Assembly: GCF_900102895.1 (NCBI RefSeq)
Contig: NZ_FNGD01000007.1
Location: 209,372 to 273,371, forward strand
Reading direction: 5' to 3'
DNA length: 64,000 nt
Source of the DNA: Arthrobacter sp. ov407
Lineage (GTDB): Bacteria; Actinomycetota; Actinomycetes; Actinomycetales; Micrococcaceae
Shown: one piece after another, positions 8,103 through 16,321 of the stretch
Position numbering within the stretch: position 1 is the first letter of the stretch
Layout of the letters: each line of letters starts with the position of its first letter
Notes under the pieces: generated by a model
What the model was told of the DNA's origin: nothing
Database searches by the model: none
The model's input: only the letters and a program-made list of their open reading frames with translations
Program-made: the position numbers and the translations under genes

Positions 8103-9194
8103 CTAGTCGCCTGCCCGCGCGGTTGCCCGGCCAGCGCCAGGTTTCCCGCCGTCCAGCTCGCCGGCCGCCGATTCCCCGCGATTCGGAGTGGCGCCGCTGG
8201 CCTCGCTGGAGCTCGAGCTTGCGGGGGTGCTGCCCTCCCCCACGATCACCGCCAGCACACCGAGCCCCGCGTGGGCGGCCAGGACGGCCGGGAGTGCGCT
8301 GATCTGGGCCGGCGGACAAGACGGCAATGCCACGGCCAGGCGCCGGGCAAGCTCCTCGGCCTCGGCCTGGTTTCCGAAATGGTGCACAGCCAGCCGCGCC
8401 TGACCGGCAGGGCGGGTGGACGCATCGGCGGCAACAATTTCTTCCAGCCGTGCGATGGCCTTCGCCGCGGACCGGACCTTTTCCAGCGGGATGATCCGGC
8501 CATCATCAACTGCCAGGATGGGTTTGATGGAGAACATGGTTCCCCAGAGCGAGGCCGCGGCCCCTATCCGGCCGCCCCGGCGCAACTGCTCCAGGCTCGG
8601 AACGTAGAAATACACTTTGGTGCGGTCCAGCCGCTCCTGCGCGAAGGCCAACACGCCGGCCGCATTCCGGCCATCGGCGGCCGCGACGACGGCGCCCTGC
8701 ACGCCCATCCCCTGCGCCATCCCAACCGTCCGGGAGTCGAGGACCTCTACCGGGATGCCGACCCGCTGGGCTGCCAGGCGGGCGGCGTCGGCAGTCCCGG
8801 ACAGTGCGCCGGAGATGTGAATCGAGACCACGGACTGGAAGCCACGCTCGCTGGCCGCCCGGTAAGCGTGTTCAAACTGCCCAGGTGACGGACGCGAGGT
8901 CTTGACGGGCTTGCCGCTGGCGAGGGCCACGGCGATCGTCTCGGCAATGTCGTCCTCACCCTCGCCGTAGATTTCGGCGCCGACCATGACGGGCATCGGG
9001 ACCACGGTCAGCCCGCCGTCGGCAGTGAAGGACCGGATCCAGTCCGCGGGCAGCGCGGCCGCAGAGTCCGTGACCACCGCCACTTGGACGACGGCGGCGG
9101 GAGCCGTATCGGGGACGCCGCCCCGGGTGCCCTGCCGAAGGCGAATAAGCCGCTCGCGCAGCCATGGCCAGCCTGACGGTTCGCGGTCTGGCAC
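8103..9194 (-). CDS. DegV family protein (fatty-acid binding)
   Basis: 363 residues. DegV (FakB-like) proteins bind a fatty acid in a cleft, and some present it to a fatty-acid kinase. Visible family features are VVTDSAAALPADW near residue 40, TSRPSPGQFEHAY, SIHISGALSGTADAAR and DSRTVGMAQGMGV. An extra ~35-residue N-terminus and a Ser/Gly-rich, low-complexity C-terminal tail of about 45 residues are unlike the family core. No FakA kinase is nearby, so the ligand's fate is unknown. It follows leuS on the same strand but is separated from it by a hairpin. Confidence 0.88.
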   Translation of the reverse strand: MPDREPSGWPWLRERLIRLRQGTRGGVPDTAPAAVVQVAVVTDSAAALPADWIRSFTADGGLTVVPMPVMVGAEIYGEGEDDIAETIAVALASGKPVKTSRPSPGQFEHAYRAASERGFQSVVSIHISGALSGTADAARLAAQRVGIPVEVLDSRTVGMAQGMGVQGAVVAAADGRNAAGVLAFAQERLDRTKVYFYVPSLEQLRRGGRIGAAASLWGTMFSIKPILAVDDGRIIPLEKVRSAAKAIARLEEIVAADASTRPAGQARLAVHHFGNQAEAEELARRLAVALPSCPPAQISALPAVLAAHAGLGVLAVIVGEGSTPASSSSSEASGATPNRGESAAGELDGGKPGAGRATARAGD

Positions 9195-9262
9195 GAGGGA
9201 CCTCCTGCTATCGGGACGCTGAACTTTTTCTCCGGCCAGGGCAGCCGTGCCCGACGCGTTCT

Positions 9263-9300
9263 CTGCACTGGCCGCCGGTATCAGCCGGCGGCCAGTGCAG
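9263..9300 (-). terminator. leuS terminator
   Basis: Perfect 16-base-pair stem (9263-9278 with 9285-9300; arms CTGCACTGGCCGCCGG and its complement) around a 6-base loop, starting 14 bases after the leuS stop. There is no strong U tract on the minus strand, so termination could be bidirectional or only partial. Confidence 0.8.
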
Positions 9301-9314
9301 GATGGTACGCCCGG

Positions 9315-11840
9315 CTAGGCCGGGACGATGTTGACCAGTTTAGGCGCCCGCACGATCACCGTGCGGAGGGCACGGCCGTCGAGGGCGCGCTGGACGTTTT
9401 CCGAGGCTAGCGCGAGTTCGCGCAGGTCCTCCTCAGAGATGTCCGGGGAAACCTCCAGGCGGTCCCGCACCTTGCCCTGCACCTGGACGACGGCGGTGAC
9501 CGTGTCCTCCACGAGCAAGGCGTCGTCGTGCGTGGGCCAGCCGGCGTTGGCGACCGAGGCCGGGTGTCCCAGGACGTTCCACAGGTCCTCGGCGGTATAC
9601 GGCGCAAACAGGCTCAGGATGACGGCAACGGCCTCCACGGCTTCGCGGACTGCGGGGTCGGCGCCGCCGGCCCCGGAGTCGATGGTTTTGCGGGTCGCGT
9701 TGACCAGCTCCATCAGCTTTGCGACAACCACGTTGAACTTGTTGTGGTCCAGCAGGGCCTGCGCATCGGCGATCGTGCGGTGGGTGACGGTGCGCAGTGC
9801 ACGGTCGCCGGTGGCGAAGTCGACGCCGGGTGCGCTCGTCACATCCTGGCCGAGGCGCCAGGCACGGGCCAGGAACTTGGCGGAGCCCGACGGCGATACG
9901 TCCGCCCAATCGACGTCGTCCTCCGGCGGGGAGGCGAAGATCATGGTCAGGCGTACGGCGTCCACGCCGAACTTGTCCAGCTGCTCGCCCAGGTCCACGC
10001 CGTTGCCCAGTGACTTGCTCATCGCCTTGCCGCCGTTGAGCACCTGGCCCTGGTTCAGCAGCGCGCGGAAAGGCTCGTCGGCCTCGATCAGGCCGAGGTC
10101 GTGGATGACCTTGGTGAAGAACCGCGCATAGAGCAGGTGCAGGATGGCGTGCTCCACGCCTCCCACGTACTGGCCGACCGGCATCCAGTCGTTGATCTTC
10201 TCCGGATCGAACGGGCCCTCGGTGTATTGCGGGGAGACGAAGCGCAGGAAGTACCAGGAGGAATCCACGAACGTGTCCATGGTGTCCGTGTCCCGCTTGG
10301 CCGGGCCGTGGCAGTTGGGGCACTCGACGTTGACCCAGCTTTCGACCGCGGCCAGCGGAGACGTGCCCTTCGGGGACAGGTCCTCGCCGCGCAGGTCCGC
10401 CGGCAGGGTCACCGGCAGCTGATCGTCCGGGACCGGGACCTCGCCGCAGGCCGGGCAGTGGATGATGGGGATCGGGGTGCCCCAGAACCGCTGCCGGCTG
10501 AGCAGCCAGTCACGCAGGCGGAAGTTCACGAACTTCTCGCCGGTGCCCAGCTCACGCAGGATCTCGATGGCGGCCGGGATGGCCTCAGCCTTCGGCAGGC
10601 CGTCCAGCGCGCCGGAGTTGATCAGGGTCCCCTCGCCGGTGGTGGCGATGCCAGTGGCCGCGGGGTCCTCCTGGCCGGTGTCCAGTACTGCCCGGACGGG
10701 CAGGTCAAAGGTCTTGGCGAAGTCGAGGTCGCGCTGGTCATGGGCCGGCACGGCCATGATGGCGCCCGTGCCGTAGTCGGCCAGGACATAGTCCGCGGCC
10801 CAGACGGGCAGCTTCTCGCCATTGAGCGGGTTGGTCGCGTAGCGCCCGGTGAAGACGCCGGTCTTCTCGCGCTCCGTGGACTGGCGCTCAATCTCGGACA
10901 GCGCCTTGACCTGTTCGCGGTAGGCGTCCAGGGCCGCGGAGTGCTCGTTGGTGACCAGTTCGACGGCGAGCGGCGCGTCGGCGGCGACGACGAAGAACGT
11001 GGCGCCGTAGAGGGTGTCCGGACGCGTTGTGAAGACCGTGACTTCCTTGGCGGCCTTGCCGCCGTCGGCTTCGATCACGAAGTTGACGTGGGCGCCCTCG
11101 GAGCGGCCGATCCAGTTCTTCTGCATGGCGAGGACGCGCTCGGGCCAGTGCCCGCGCAGTTCGTCCATGTCATCGAGCAGACGGTCGGCGTAGTCGGTGA
11201 TCTTGAAGTACCACTGGTTCAAGGACTTCTTGGTTACGGGCGTGCCACACCGCTCGCAGGCGCCGTTGACTACCTGTTCGTTTGCCAGCACGGTCTGGTC
11301 CTTGGGGCACCAGTTGACCGGCGAATTCTTGCGGTAGGCCAGGCCACGCTCGTAGAAACGGGTGAACAGCCACTGGGTCCAGCGGTAGTACTCCGGGTCG
11401 GAGGTGTGCAGCCGACGGGACCAGTCTGCTGAAATTGCGTAGCGCTTGAACGACGCCGCCTGGGTGTCGATGTTGGCGTACGTCCACTCGCTGGGGTGCG
11501 CGTTGCGCTTGATCGCTGCGTTCTCCGCGGGCAGGCCGAAGGAGTCCCAGCCGATCGGGTGCAGCACGTCGTAGCCCTGCTGGCGCAGGTAGCGCGCCAC
11601 GACGTCGCCCATCGCGAATGCCTCGGCGTGACCCATGTGAAGGTCACCGGACGGATACGGGAACATGTCCAGCACGTAGCGGCGTTCCCTTGAGCCGTCG
11701 TCGAGCGGCGTGAAGACCTTCAGGTCTTCCCAGACCTGTGGCCATTTGGCTTCCATTGCCGCGAAGCTGTAGGCACCTTCTTCGGGCCCCTCCGCCGCGG
11801 CTGCTGGTGATCCGGTCTGTGTTTCCGGCTGAACGCTCAC
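9315..11840 (-). CDS. leuS: Leucyl-tRNA synthetase
   Basis: 841 residues; charges tRNA-Leu. Class I signatures are present: HMGH at residues 68-71 in [16 protein letters not shown] and AMSKSLGNG for the KMSKS loop, with the editing (CP1) insertion between. The frame stays open far upstream, but the GTG at 11838-11840 is the best start: AGAGG lies about six bases before it, and [10 protein letters not shown] leads into the conserved [13 protein letters not shown]. The ~300-base leader holds a Leu-codon leader peptide, a hairpin with a U tract and a 16-bp repeat array, which suggests attenuation by charged tRNA-Leu. That regulation is inference; the enzyme call is secure. Confidence 0.97.
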   Translation of the reverse strand: MSVQPETQTGSPAAAAEGPEEGAYSFAAMEAKWPQVWEDLKVFTPLDDGSRERRYVLDMFPYPSGDLHMGHAEAFAMGDVVARYLRQQGYDVLHPIGWDSFGLPAENAAIKRNAHPSEWTYANIDTQAASFKRYAISADWSRRLHTSDPEYYRWTQWLFTRFYERGLAYRKNSPVNWCPKDQTVLANEQVVNGACERCGTPVTKKSLNQWYFKITDYADRLLDDMDELRGHWPERVLAMQKNWIGRSEGAHVNFVIEADGGKAAKEVTVFTTRPDTLYGATFFVVAADAPLAVELVTNEHSAALDAYREQVKALSEIERQSTEREKTGVFTGRYATNPLNGEKLPVWAADYVLADYGTGAIMAVPAHDQRDLDFAKTFDLPVRAVLDTGQEDPAATGIATTGEGTLINSGALDGLPKAEAIPAAIEILRELGTGEKFVNFRLRDWLLSRQRFWGTPIPIIHCPACGEVPVPDDQLPVTLPADLRGEDLSPKGTSPLAAVESWVNVECPNCHGPAKRDTDTMDTFVDSSWYFLRFVSPQYTEGPFDPEKINDWMPVGQYVGGVEHAILHLLYARFFTKVIHDLGLIEADEPFRALLNQGQVLNGGKAMSKSLGNGVDLGEQLDKFGVDAVRLTMIFASPPEDDVDWADVSPSGSAKFLARAWRLGQDVTSAPGVDFATGDRALRTVTHRTIADAQALLDHNKFNVVVAKLMELVNATRKTIDSGAGGADPAVREAVEAVAVILSLFAPYTAEDLWNVLGHPASVANAGWPTHDDALLVEDTVTAVVQVQGKVRDRLEVSPDISEEDLRELALASENVQRALDGRALRTVIVRAPKLVNIVPA

Positions 11841-11861
11841 TGCTGGCCTCTTCTGTTCTAT

Positions 11862-11939
11862 GCGGCCTGTTATCTCAGGCCTGTCTACCTTCAGGCCTGC
11901 CTGCCGCCAGGCCTGTTCACCATCAAGTCTGCACTGCCA
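11862..11939. repeat. 16-bp tandem repeats with CAGGCCTG in the leuS leader
   Basis: Copies begin at 11876, 11892, 11908 and 11924 with exact 16-base spacing. The first three start with the palindrome CAGGCCTG and the fourth is degenerate (CAAGTCTG); a shortened copy precedes them at 11862-11875. They lie between the leuS attenuator hairpin and the leuS ribosome-binding site. Confidence 0.8.
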
Positions 11940-12033
11940 CGGCCGGTTGCCCGGCCCTGACTCCATACTGTCCGTACGTCGTACTCCTGCTCTTACTTCG
12001 TGCTTTGCGCCCCCGAATTTACCCCGGACACAC

Positions 12034-12057
12034 AAAAGCCCCTCGACATGGAGGGGC
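12034..12057 (-). terminator. Intrinsic terminator/attenuator hairpin in the leuS leader
   Basis: On the minus strand a 7-base-pair stem (GCCCCTC at 12057-12051, GAGGGGC at 12044-12038) with a 6-base loop is followed at once by TTTTGTG. It lies 59 bases after the stop of the Leu leader peptide and about 200 bases before the leuS start. An upstream CCUCGA (12094-12089) is complementary to UCGAGG (12046-12041), which overlaps the 3' arm, so an antiterminator pairing is possible. Confidence 0.75.
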
Positions 12058-12115
12058 CGCCGCTCGGCAATCCGGGGACTCTTCGAAATCGAGGTCTCGT
12101 CGGGATGCCGGGCGG

Positions 12116-12142
12116 CTATCTAAGCAGGAGCACGGCGCGCAT
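12116..12142 (-). CDS. Putative leuS leader peptide (MRAVLLLR)
   Basis: Eight-codon reading frame ATG CGC GCC GTG, then CTC CTG CTT (Leu-Leu-Leu), AGA, TAG. An in-frame TAA lies just upstream, so the frame cannot begin earlier. The ribosome-binding site is weak (AGTGG about seven bases before the ATG). Three consecutive Leu codons directly upstream of an intrinsic terminator and of leuS fit ribosome-mediated attenuation: slow decoding of Leu codons would favour the antiterminator and raise LeuRS. This is inference from sequence layout; translation is not proven. Confidence 0.6.
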   Translation of the reverse strand: MRAVLLLR

Positions 12143-12688
12143 AGGACCACTTTAGCCCCTCGGGCTGGTTCGCGCTCAACCGACAGCGCCGATGCTGCCC
12201 GGTAGTCGGAGCCGACTCGCGCTCCGGCGTCCTTCGTGGGCCGCTAGGTCCAAAATTGTTACAAATGCCATACCTATGGACTAGCGGTACTTACAGCCCG
12301 TTGCTGCACGCCCTCGGCGGGTACCGAAACGGAAATTCGGGGAGCTCCTCAAGGAAAAAACGGGTATAAGAACGATCGGCACTCGGGTAGCTGTCGGCGA
12401 GAGCCCGGGCAGTTCCACGAAGTTTGCACCGAAAATGCATTATGGGTCTTCACGCTGGGAAAAACCTGTGAAAAACCGGTGACGGAGCCAATAATTTTAA
12501 TCTTGCCAAACGATTCGAATGGGAACACTATTCGATAAAGATCAGCAAATGGGATCTCTTGGGGGGATTCGCAAATGGTCTCGGGTTGAGGAGCCTGTCA
12601 TGTATCACTTGCGTAATTCTTCTGCGTGCCTGCCGAAAACTCCCGCTGGACGCACTCGCGGCGCCGGCTCCCTGGAACAGGGCTAGCC
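12143..12688. other. Long divergent intergenic region between leuS and the RND cluster
   Basis: About 545 bases without a convincing gene. The leuS side is GC-rich. From about 12330 to 12560 the GC content falls (for example AATAATTTTAATC near 12490-12502 and AAAAAACGGG near 12355). A TTGCCA at 12503-12508 with CACTAT 17 bases on (12526-12531) is a possible promoter for the plus-strand cluster, and the palindrome ATTCGAAT lies between them. GGAAAAACC and TGAAAAACC form a short direct repeat near 12460-12477. An inverted repeat at 12241-12287 is listed separately. No known riboswitch class was recognised. Confidence 0.45.
12241..12287. repeat. Inverted repeat between leuS and the RND cluster
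   Basis: CCGCTAGGTCCA (12241-12252) is complementary to TGGACTAGCGG (12277-12287) with one bulged base, enclosing a 24-base AT-richer centre. It could be a regulator-binding site or an RNA hairpin; neither is shown. Confidence 0.6.
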
Positions 12689-15600
12689 ATGTTCGGCTGG
12701 ATCACCCGTTTCAGTATGCAGTTCCGCATCCTGGTTCTCGCCGTGGCCGCCGGGCTCATTGCCTTCGGGGTAGTGAACGTCCCCAACGTAGCCATCGACA
12801 GCATGCCCGAGTTTGCCCCCGCGCACGTCGAGATCCAGACCGAGGCCTTGGGCCTCTCAGCTGCCGAAGTCGAACAGCTCATTACCGCTCCGATGGAAGC
12901 CGACCTCCTGAACGGCGTGGCGTGGTTGGATGAAATCCGGTCCAAATCCGTTCCCGGCCTGTCCTCCATCGAGCTCGTGTTCGAACCGGGCACCGACCTT
13001 CTGCGCGCGCGCCAACTCGTGGCCGAACGTATGACCCAGGCCCACGCACTGCCGAACGTCTCCGCGCCGCCACTGATCATGCAACCGCTGTCGTCAACCA
13101 GCCGCGTCCTCATGGTCCGGATGAACTCCAAGGAGCTCTCCGGGATCGAAATGTCGGTGCTGGCCCGGTGGAAGATCAAGCCGCGGCTGATCGGCATTCC
13201 CGGTGTCGCCAACGTATCCATTTGGGGACAGCGCGAGCAGCAGCTCCAGGTCGAGGTGACCCCCACGCAGATGCGCGACAAGGGCATCACGCTCGAACAG
13301 ATCATCAAGACCACAGGCAACGCAGTCTGGGTGTCGCCCCTGAGCTTCCTCGAGGCGTCTACCCCCGGCACGGGCGGCTTTGTGGAGTCGCCAAGCCAGC
13401 GTCTTGGCATCCAGCACGTCTTGCCCATCCGAACGCCCGCGGACTTGGCCAAGGTCAGTGTCGAGGACGCCCAACCTCCCATGCTCCTCGGTGACATTGC
13501 CCAGGTGAAGGAGGACCATCAGCCGCTGATCGGAGACGCCGTCGTCGGTCAGGATGCAGGCCTCCTGCTGGTCGTGGAGAAGTTCCCCGGTACCAGCGCG
13601 TTACAAGTCACCAAGGACATCGAAGCTGCCCTGAGCGACATGCAGCCCGGACTTTCCGGAGTCCAGATGGATACGTCCGTCTTCCGGCCCGCCTCGTTCC
13701 TGCAGGATGCAGTGGACGGACTCGGCGTGGCGTTGCTCGTGAGCCTCCTGATCGCCGTCCTGCTCTTCTGGGTCCTCTTCCGCTCCTGGCGTGTCGCCGT
13801 GATTGCCCTCGTGGCCATCACCACGACAGTCATGGCGGCAGGAGTCGTGCTCTACTTGCTCGATTCCACACTGAATATCTCGATCCTGGCCGGCATCGTC
13901 CTGGGTGTTTCCGTGATTGTGGGAGACATCGTGGAGGATGTGCAGGCGCAGCGGCGCCGGCCGTTGCGGACCACCGAGACCGAGACTGATGCCACCATCA
14001 GGTTCCGTATGGTCCAGCTTGTCCGCAGCGTCCGCACCCCGCTGTTCCACGGGTCCCTCATCATGGCCCTTGCGCTTGTTCCGACGCTGTTCGTTACGGG
14101 AGTCGGCGGTGCGTTCTTCCAGCCGCTCTTCTGGTCCCTGGCACTGGCGCTTACCGCGTCCATGCTGGTGGGTTTGTCCGTGACACCGGTCCTGGCATAT
14201 CTCCTGCTTCCCGGTGAGAAAGCCCGCCGGGCGGACTCGCAGGCTGTTGTCCGGGCCAGGTCCTACTACAACCGGGCCCTCGAGGGCGCACGCTCCCGCA
14301 CCGCGCTCGGCATCGTCGCTGTCGCCGTCGTGGGACTGCTGGGACTGGCCGCTGCATCCCAGGTGGTCGGAAACCGGGCGGTCGTTCCGACCATTCCGGA
14401 CCGAACGCTCCTGGTGCAGTGGGACTCGATGGCAGGCACGTCCAACGACGAAGTCCGCAGGGTGGCGTCGAAGGCGTCCGACGAACTGCGGACCCTGCCG
14501 GGTGTTTCGGGAGTGGGCGGGCATATCGGCCGCGCCATTTCCTCCGACCAGGTTGTTGGGAACAGCTCCGCGGAACTCTGGGTGTCCGTCACACCGGATG
14601 CCAACTTCAGCGAAACGGAGCAGGCGGTCCGCGACGTCGTCCAGGGATACCCGGGCATTGCGCACAACGTGGTCAACTACTCCCAGCAAAAGATTGGTGA
14701 ACAGCGCAGCAGCATGGATCCGGGATTCGCCGTCCGCGTCTACGGAACCGACCTGCCGGTCCTTCGCGAAAAGGCCGAAGAGGTCCGCAAGGCGATCGAA
14801 AAGGTCGACGGCGTGAAGAACCCGACGATCAATGCCAGCGCCTTGACGCCCATCGTCGAAGTCGAGGTCAACCTCGAGGCGGCGCAGAAGGTCGGCATCA
14901 AACCCGGCGACGCACGGCGGGCCGCTGCCTCCCTCATGCAGGGCATCGTGGTCGGCAACCTTTTCGAACAGCAGAAGGTCTTTGAAGTGGTGGTCCGCGG
15001 CGCGGTGGGTGTCAGGGATGACCTGACCAGCATTCGCGAACTACTGCTCGACACGCCAAGCGGCGGCCGGGTCCAGCTGGGCCAGATCGCCGACATCCGG
15101 CTCGTTCCGAGTGAAGCCGTGATCTTGCACGATGACACCTCGCGCCGGATCGACGTCGTGGCCGAGGTCACCGGGCGGCCGCTCGCGGATATCCAGCGCG
15201 ACATCAACGCGGCGATCGAGCAGATCCAGTTCCCGCTGGAGTACCACGCCGAGATCCCCACGAAATACAGCGAACAGCTCGCCGGGGACGCCTTGGTGCT
15301 GTGGATCGGCGCGGCAGCCCTCCTGGCCATCCTGCTCCTTCTCCAGACAGCCGTGCGGAGCTGGAAGCTGGCGCTTGCCATCTTCCTTTCCCTGCCGGCC
15401 GCGCTGGCCGGTTCCGCCGTGGCAGCGTGGATCGCGGGAGGCGCCATCACTGTGCTGGCGCTCACTGCGTTTGCCGCGGTGCTGGCCGTCGCTGTCCGCA
15501 ATGCGACGCTGCTCTCGGCCAAGACGGATGAGCTGTGGCGCGCTGCCCCGCACGAATCCCCTGACAAAGTCATCATGATGGCGGCCCGGGACCGGGTATC

Positions 15601-15865
15601 GCCCATCCTGAAGGCCGCCCTGATCACAATGGCGATCTTGATTCCGCCGGGACTCTTCGGCGGTGCCGTCGGCGGGGCTCTCCTGGGTCCGATGGCCCTG
15701 ATCATTGTCAGCGGACTCATCACTACAACTCTCATCGGGATCTTCGTACTCCCCCTGCTGGCACTCTGGTTCGGACCCAGGTCCGCCCCAGAAGAGTGGG
15801 CCGAAGTCTACGAGGCCGAAGTTCCCGTCCAGCCCGTTACGCAGGAAAAGGTGGAAGCAAAATGA
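12689..15865 (+). CDS. RND-family permease with degenerate proton-relay motif
   Basis: 1058 residues, the normal RND length, with twelve predicted membrane helices and two large extracytoplasmic loops. The N-terminus (MFGWITRFSMQFRILVLAVA) and the porter segment DSMPEFAPAHVEIQTEALGL are typical of the heavy-metal (CusA/CzcA) branch. In helix 4 the usual VDDAxxxVEN is IVGDIVEDVQ (residues 410-419), so the first Asp is Gly and the Glu is Gln. I chose the ATG at 12689 because AGGG lies six bases before it; the frame continues upstream to 12626 without family similarity. It overlaps the next gene by four bases (ATGA). It may act with the second permease as a mixed trimer; that is inference. Confidence 0.85.
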   Translation: MFGWITRFSMQFRILVLAVAAGLIAFGVVNVPNVAIDSMPEFAPAHVEIQTEALGLSAAEVEQLITAPMEADLLNGVAWLDEIRSKSVPGLSSIELVFEPGTDLLRARQLVAERMTQAHALPNVSAPPLIMQPLSSTSRVLMVRMNSKELSGIEMSVLARWKIKPRLIGIPGVANVSIWGQREQQLQVEVTPTQMRDKGITLEQIIKTTGNAVWVSPLSFLEASTPGTGGFVESPSQRLGIQHVLPIRTPADLAKVSVEDAQPPMLLGDIAQVKEDHQPLIGDAVVGQDAGLLLVVEKFPGTSALQVTKDIEAALSDMQPGLSGVQMDTSVFRPASFLQDAVDGLGVALLVSLLIAVLLFWVLFRSWRVAVIALVAITTTVMAAGVVLYLLDSTLNISILAGIVLGVSVIVGDIVEDVQAQRRRPLRTTETETDATIRFRMVQLVRSVRTPLFHGSLIMALALVPTLFVTGVGGAFFQPLFWSLALALTASMLVGLSVTPVLAYLLLPGEKARRADSQAVVRARSYYNRALEGARSRTALGIVAVAVVGLLGLAAASQVVGNRAVVPTIPDRTLLVQWDSMAGTSNDEVRRVASKASDELRTLPGVSGVGGHIGRAISSDQVVGNSSAELWVSVTPDANFSETEQAVRDVVQGYPGIAHNVVNYSQQKIGEQRSSMDPGFAVRVYGTDLPVLREKAEEVRKAIEKVDGVKNPTINASALTPIVEVEVNLEAAQKVGIKPGDARRAAASLMQGIVVGNLFEQQKVFEVVVRGAVGVRDDLTSIRELLLDTPSGGRVQLGQIADIRLVPSEAVILHDDTSRRIDVVAEVTGRPLADIQRDINAAIEQIQFPLEYHAEIPTKYSEQLAGDALVLWIGAAALLAILLLLQTAVRSWKLALAIFLSLPAALAGSAVAAWIAGGAITVLALTAFAAVLAVAVRNATLLSAKTDELWRAAPHESPDKVIMMAARDRVSPILKAALITMAILIPPGLFGGAVGGALLGPMALIIVSGLITTTLIGIFVLPLLALWFGPRSAPEEWAEVYEAEVPVQPVTQEKVEAK

Positions 15866-16320
15866 CCAGCCAACAGCCCCTGCGGCGCCTGCCACTGGCG
15901 GCCGCCGTATGCGCAGCACTTCTGTTCGCGTTGCCCGCATGTGCCCAGACGACGGCGGCGGCCCCGGCGGCCGTATCGGCCAACGATCCCGCCAAGGTGG
16001 AAAAGAATGCGGCAACGGGCATCGCGAAGCTGACCTTGACCGAAAAGGGCGTCGAACGCCTCGACCTGAAGACCGGTACCGTCAAGGCCGGTAAGGGGAC
16101 CGACGTCGTCGTGCCCTACGCAGCCCTGCTCTATGACGCCAACGGAAAGACCTGGGTGTACACCAACCCGGCCCCGCGGGTCTATCAGCGGCAGGCGGTC
16201 ACAGTAGCCAAGGTGGAGGACGGAGTGGTCACGGCCTCGGCTGGCCCCGCGGCCGGCACCACAATCGTGATCGTCGGCGCGGCTGAACTCTTCGGCGCTG
16301 AATTCGATACGGCACACTGA
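15862..16320 (+). CDS. Short lipoprotein resembling only the C-terminal domain of an RND adaptor
   Basis: 152 residues. A signal peptide ends in a lipobox, LPAC, with the lipidated Cys at residue 27. After a short Thr/Ala linker, residues ~65-152 resemble the membrane-proximal end of membrane-fusion (HlyD/CusB-type) adaptors: VVVPYAALLYDANGKTWVYT, then PRVYQRQAVTVAKVEDG and GAAELFGAEF. The coiled-coil hairpin and lipoyl domains that reach an outer-membrane channel are missing. Its ATG overlaps the stop of the upstream permease, and the next permease starts one base after its stop. Likely role: an extracytoplasmic partner of one or both permeases. The similarity is by eye. Confidence 0.75.
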   Translation: MTSQQPLRRLPLAAAVCAALLFALPACAQTTAAAPAAVSANDPAKVEKNAATGIAKLTLTEKGVERLDLKTGTVKAGKGTDVVVPYAALLYDANGKTWVYTNPAPRVYQRQAVTVAKVEDGVVTASAGPAAGTTIVIVGAAELFGAEFDTAH

Positions 16321-16321
16321 C

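Noticed and set aside
12143..12625. Possible T-box or riboswitch upstream of leuS or the RND cluster
   Set aside because: I saw no T-box core sequence or known riboswitch consensus; a leader peptide explains the leuS side better.
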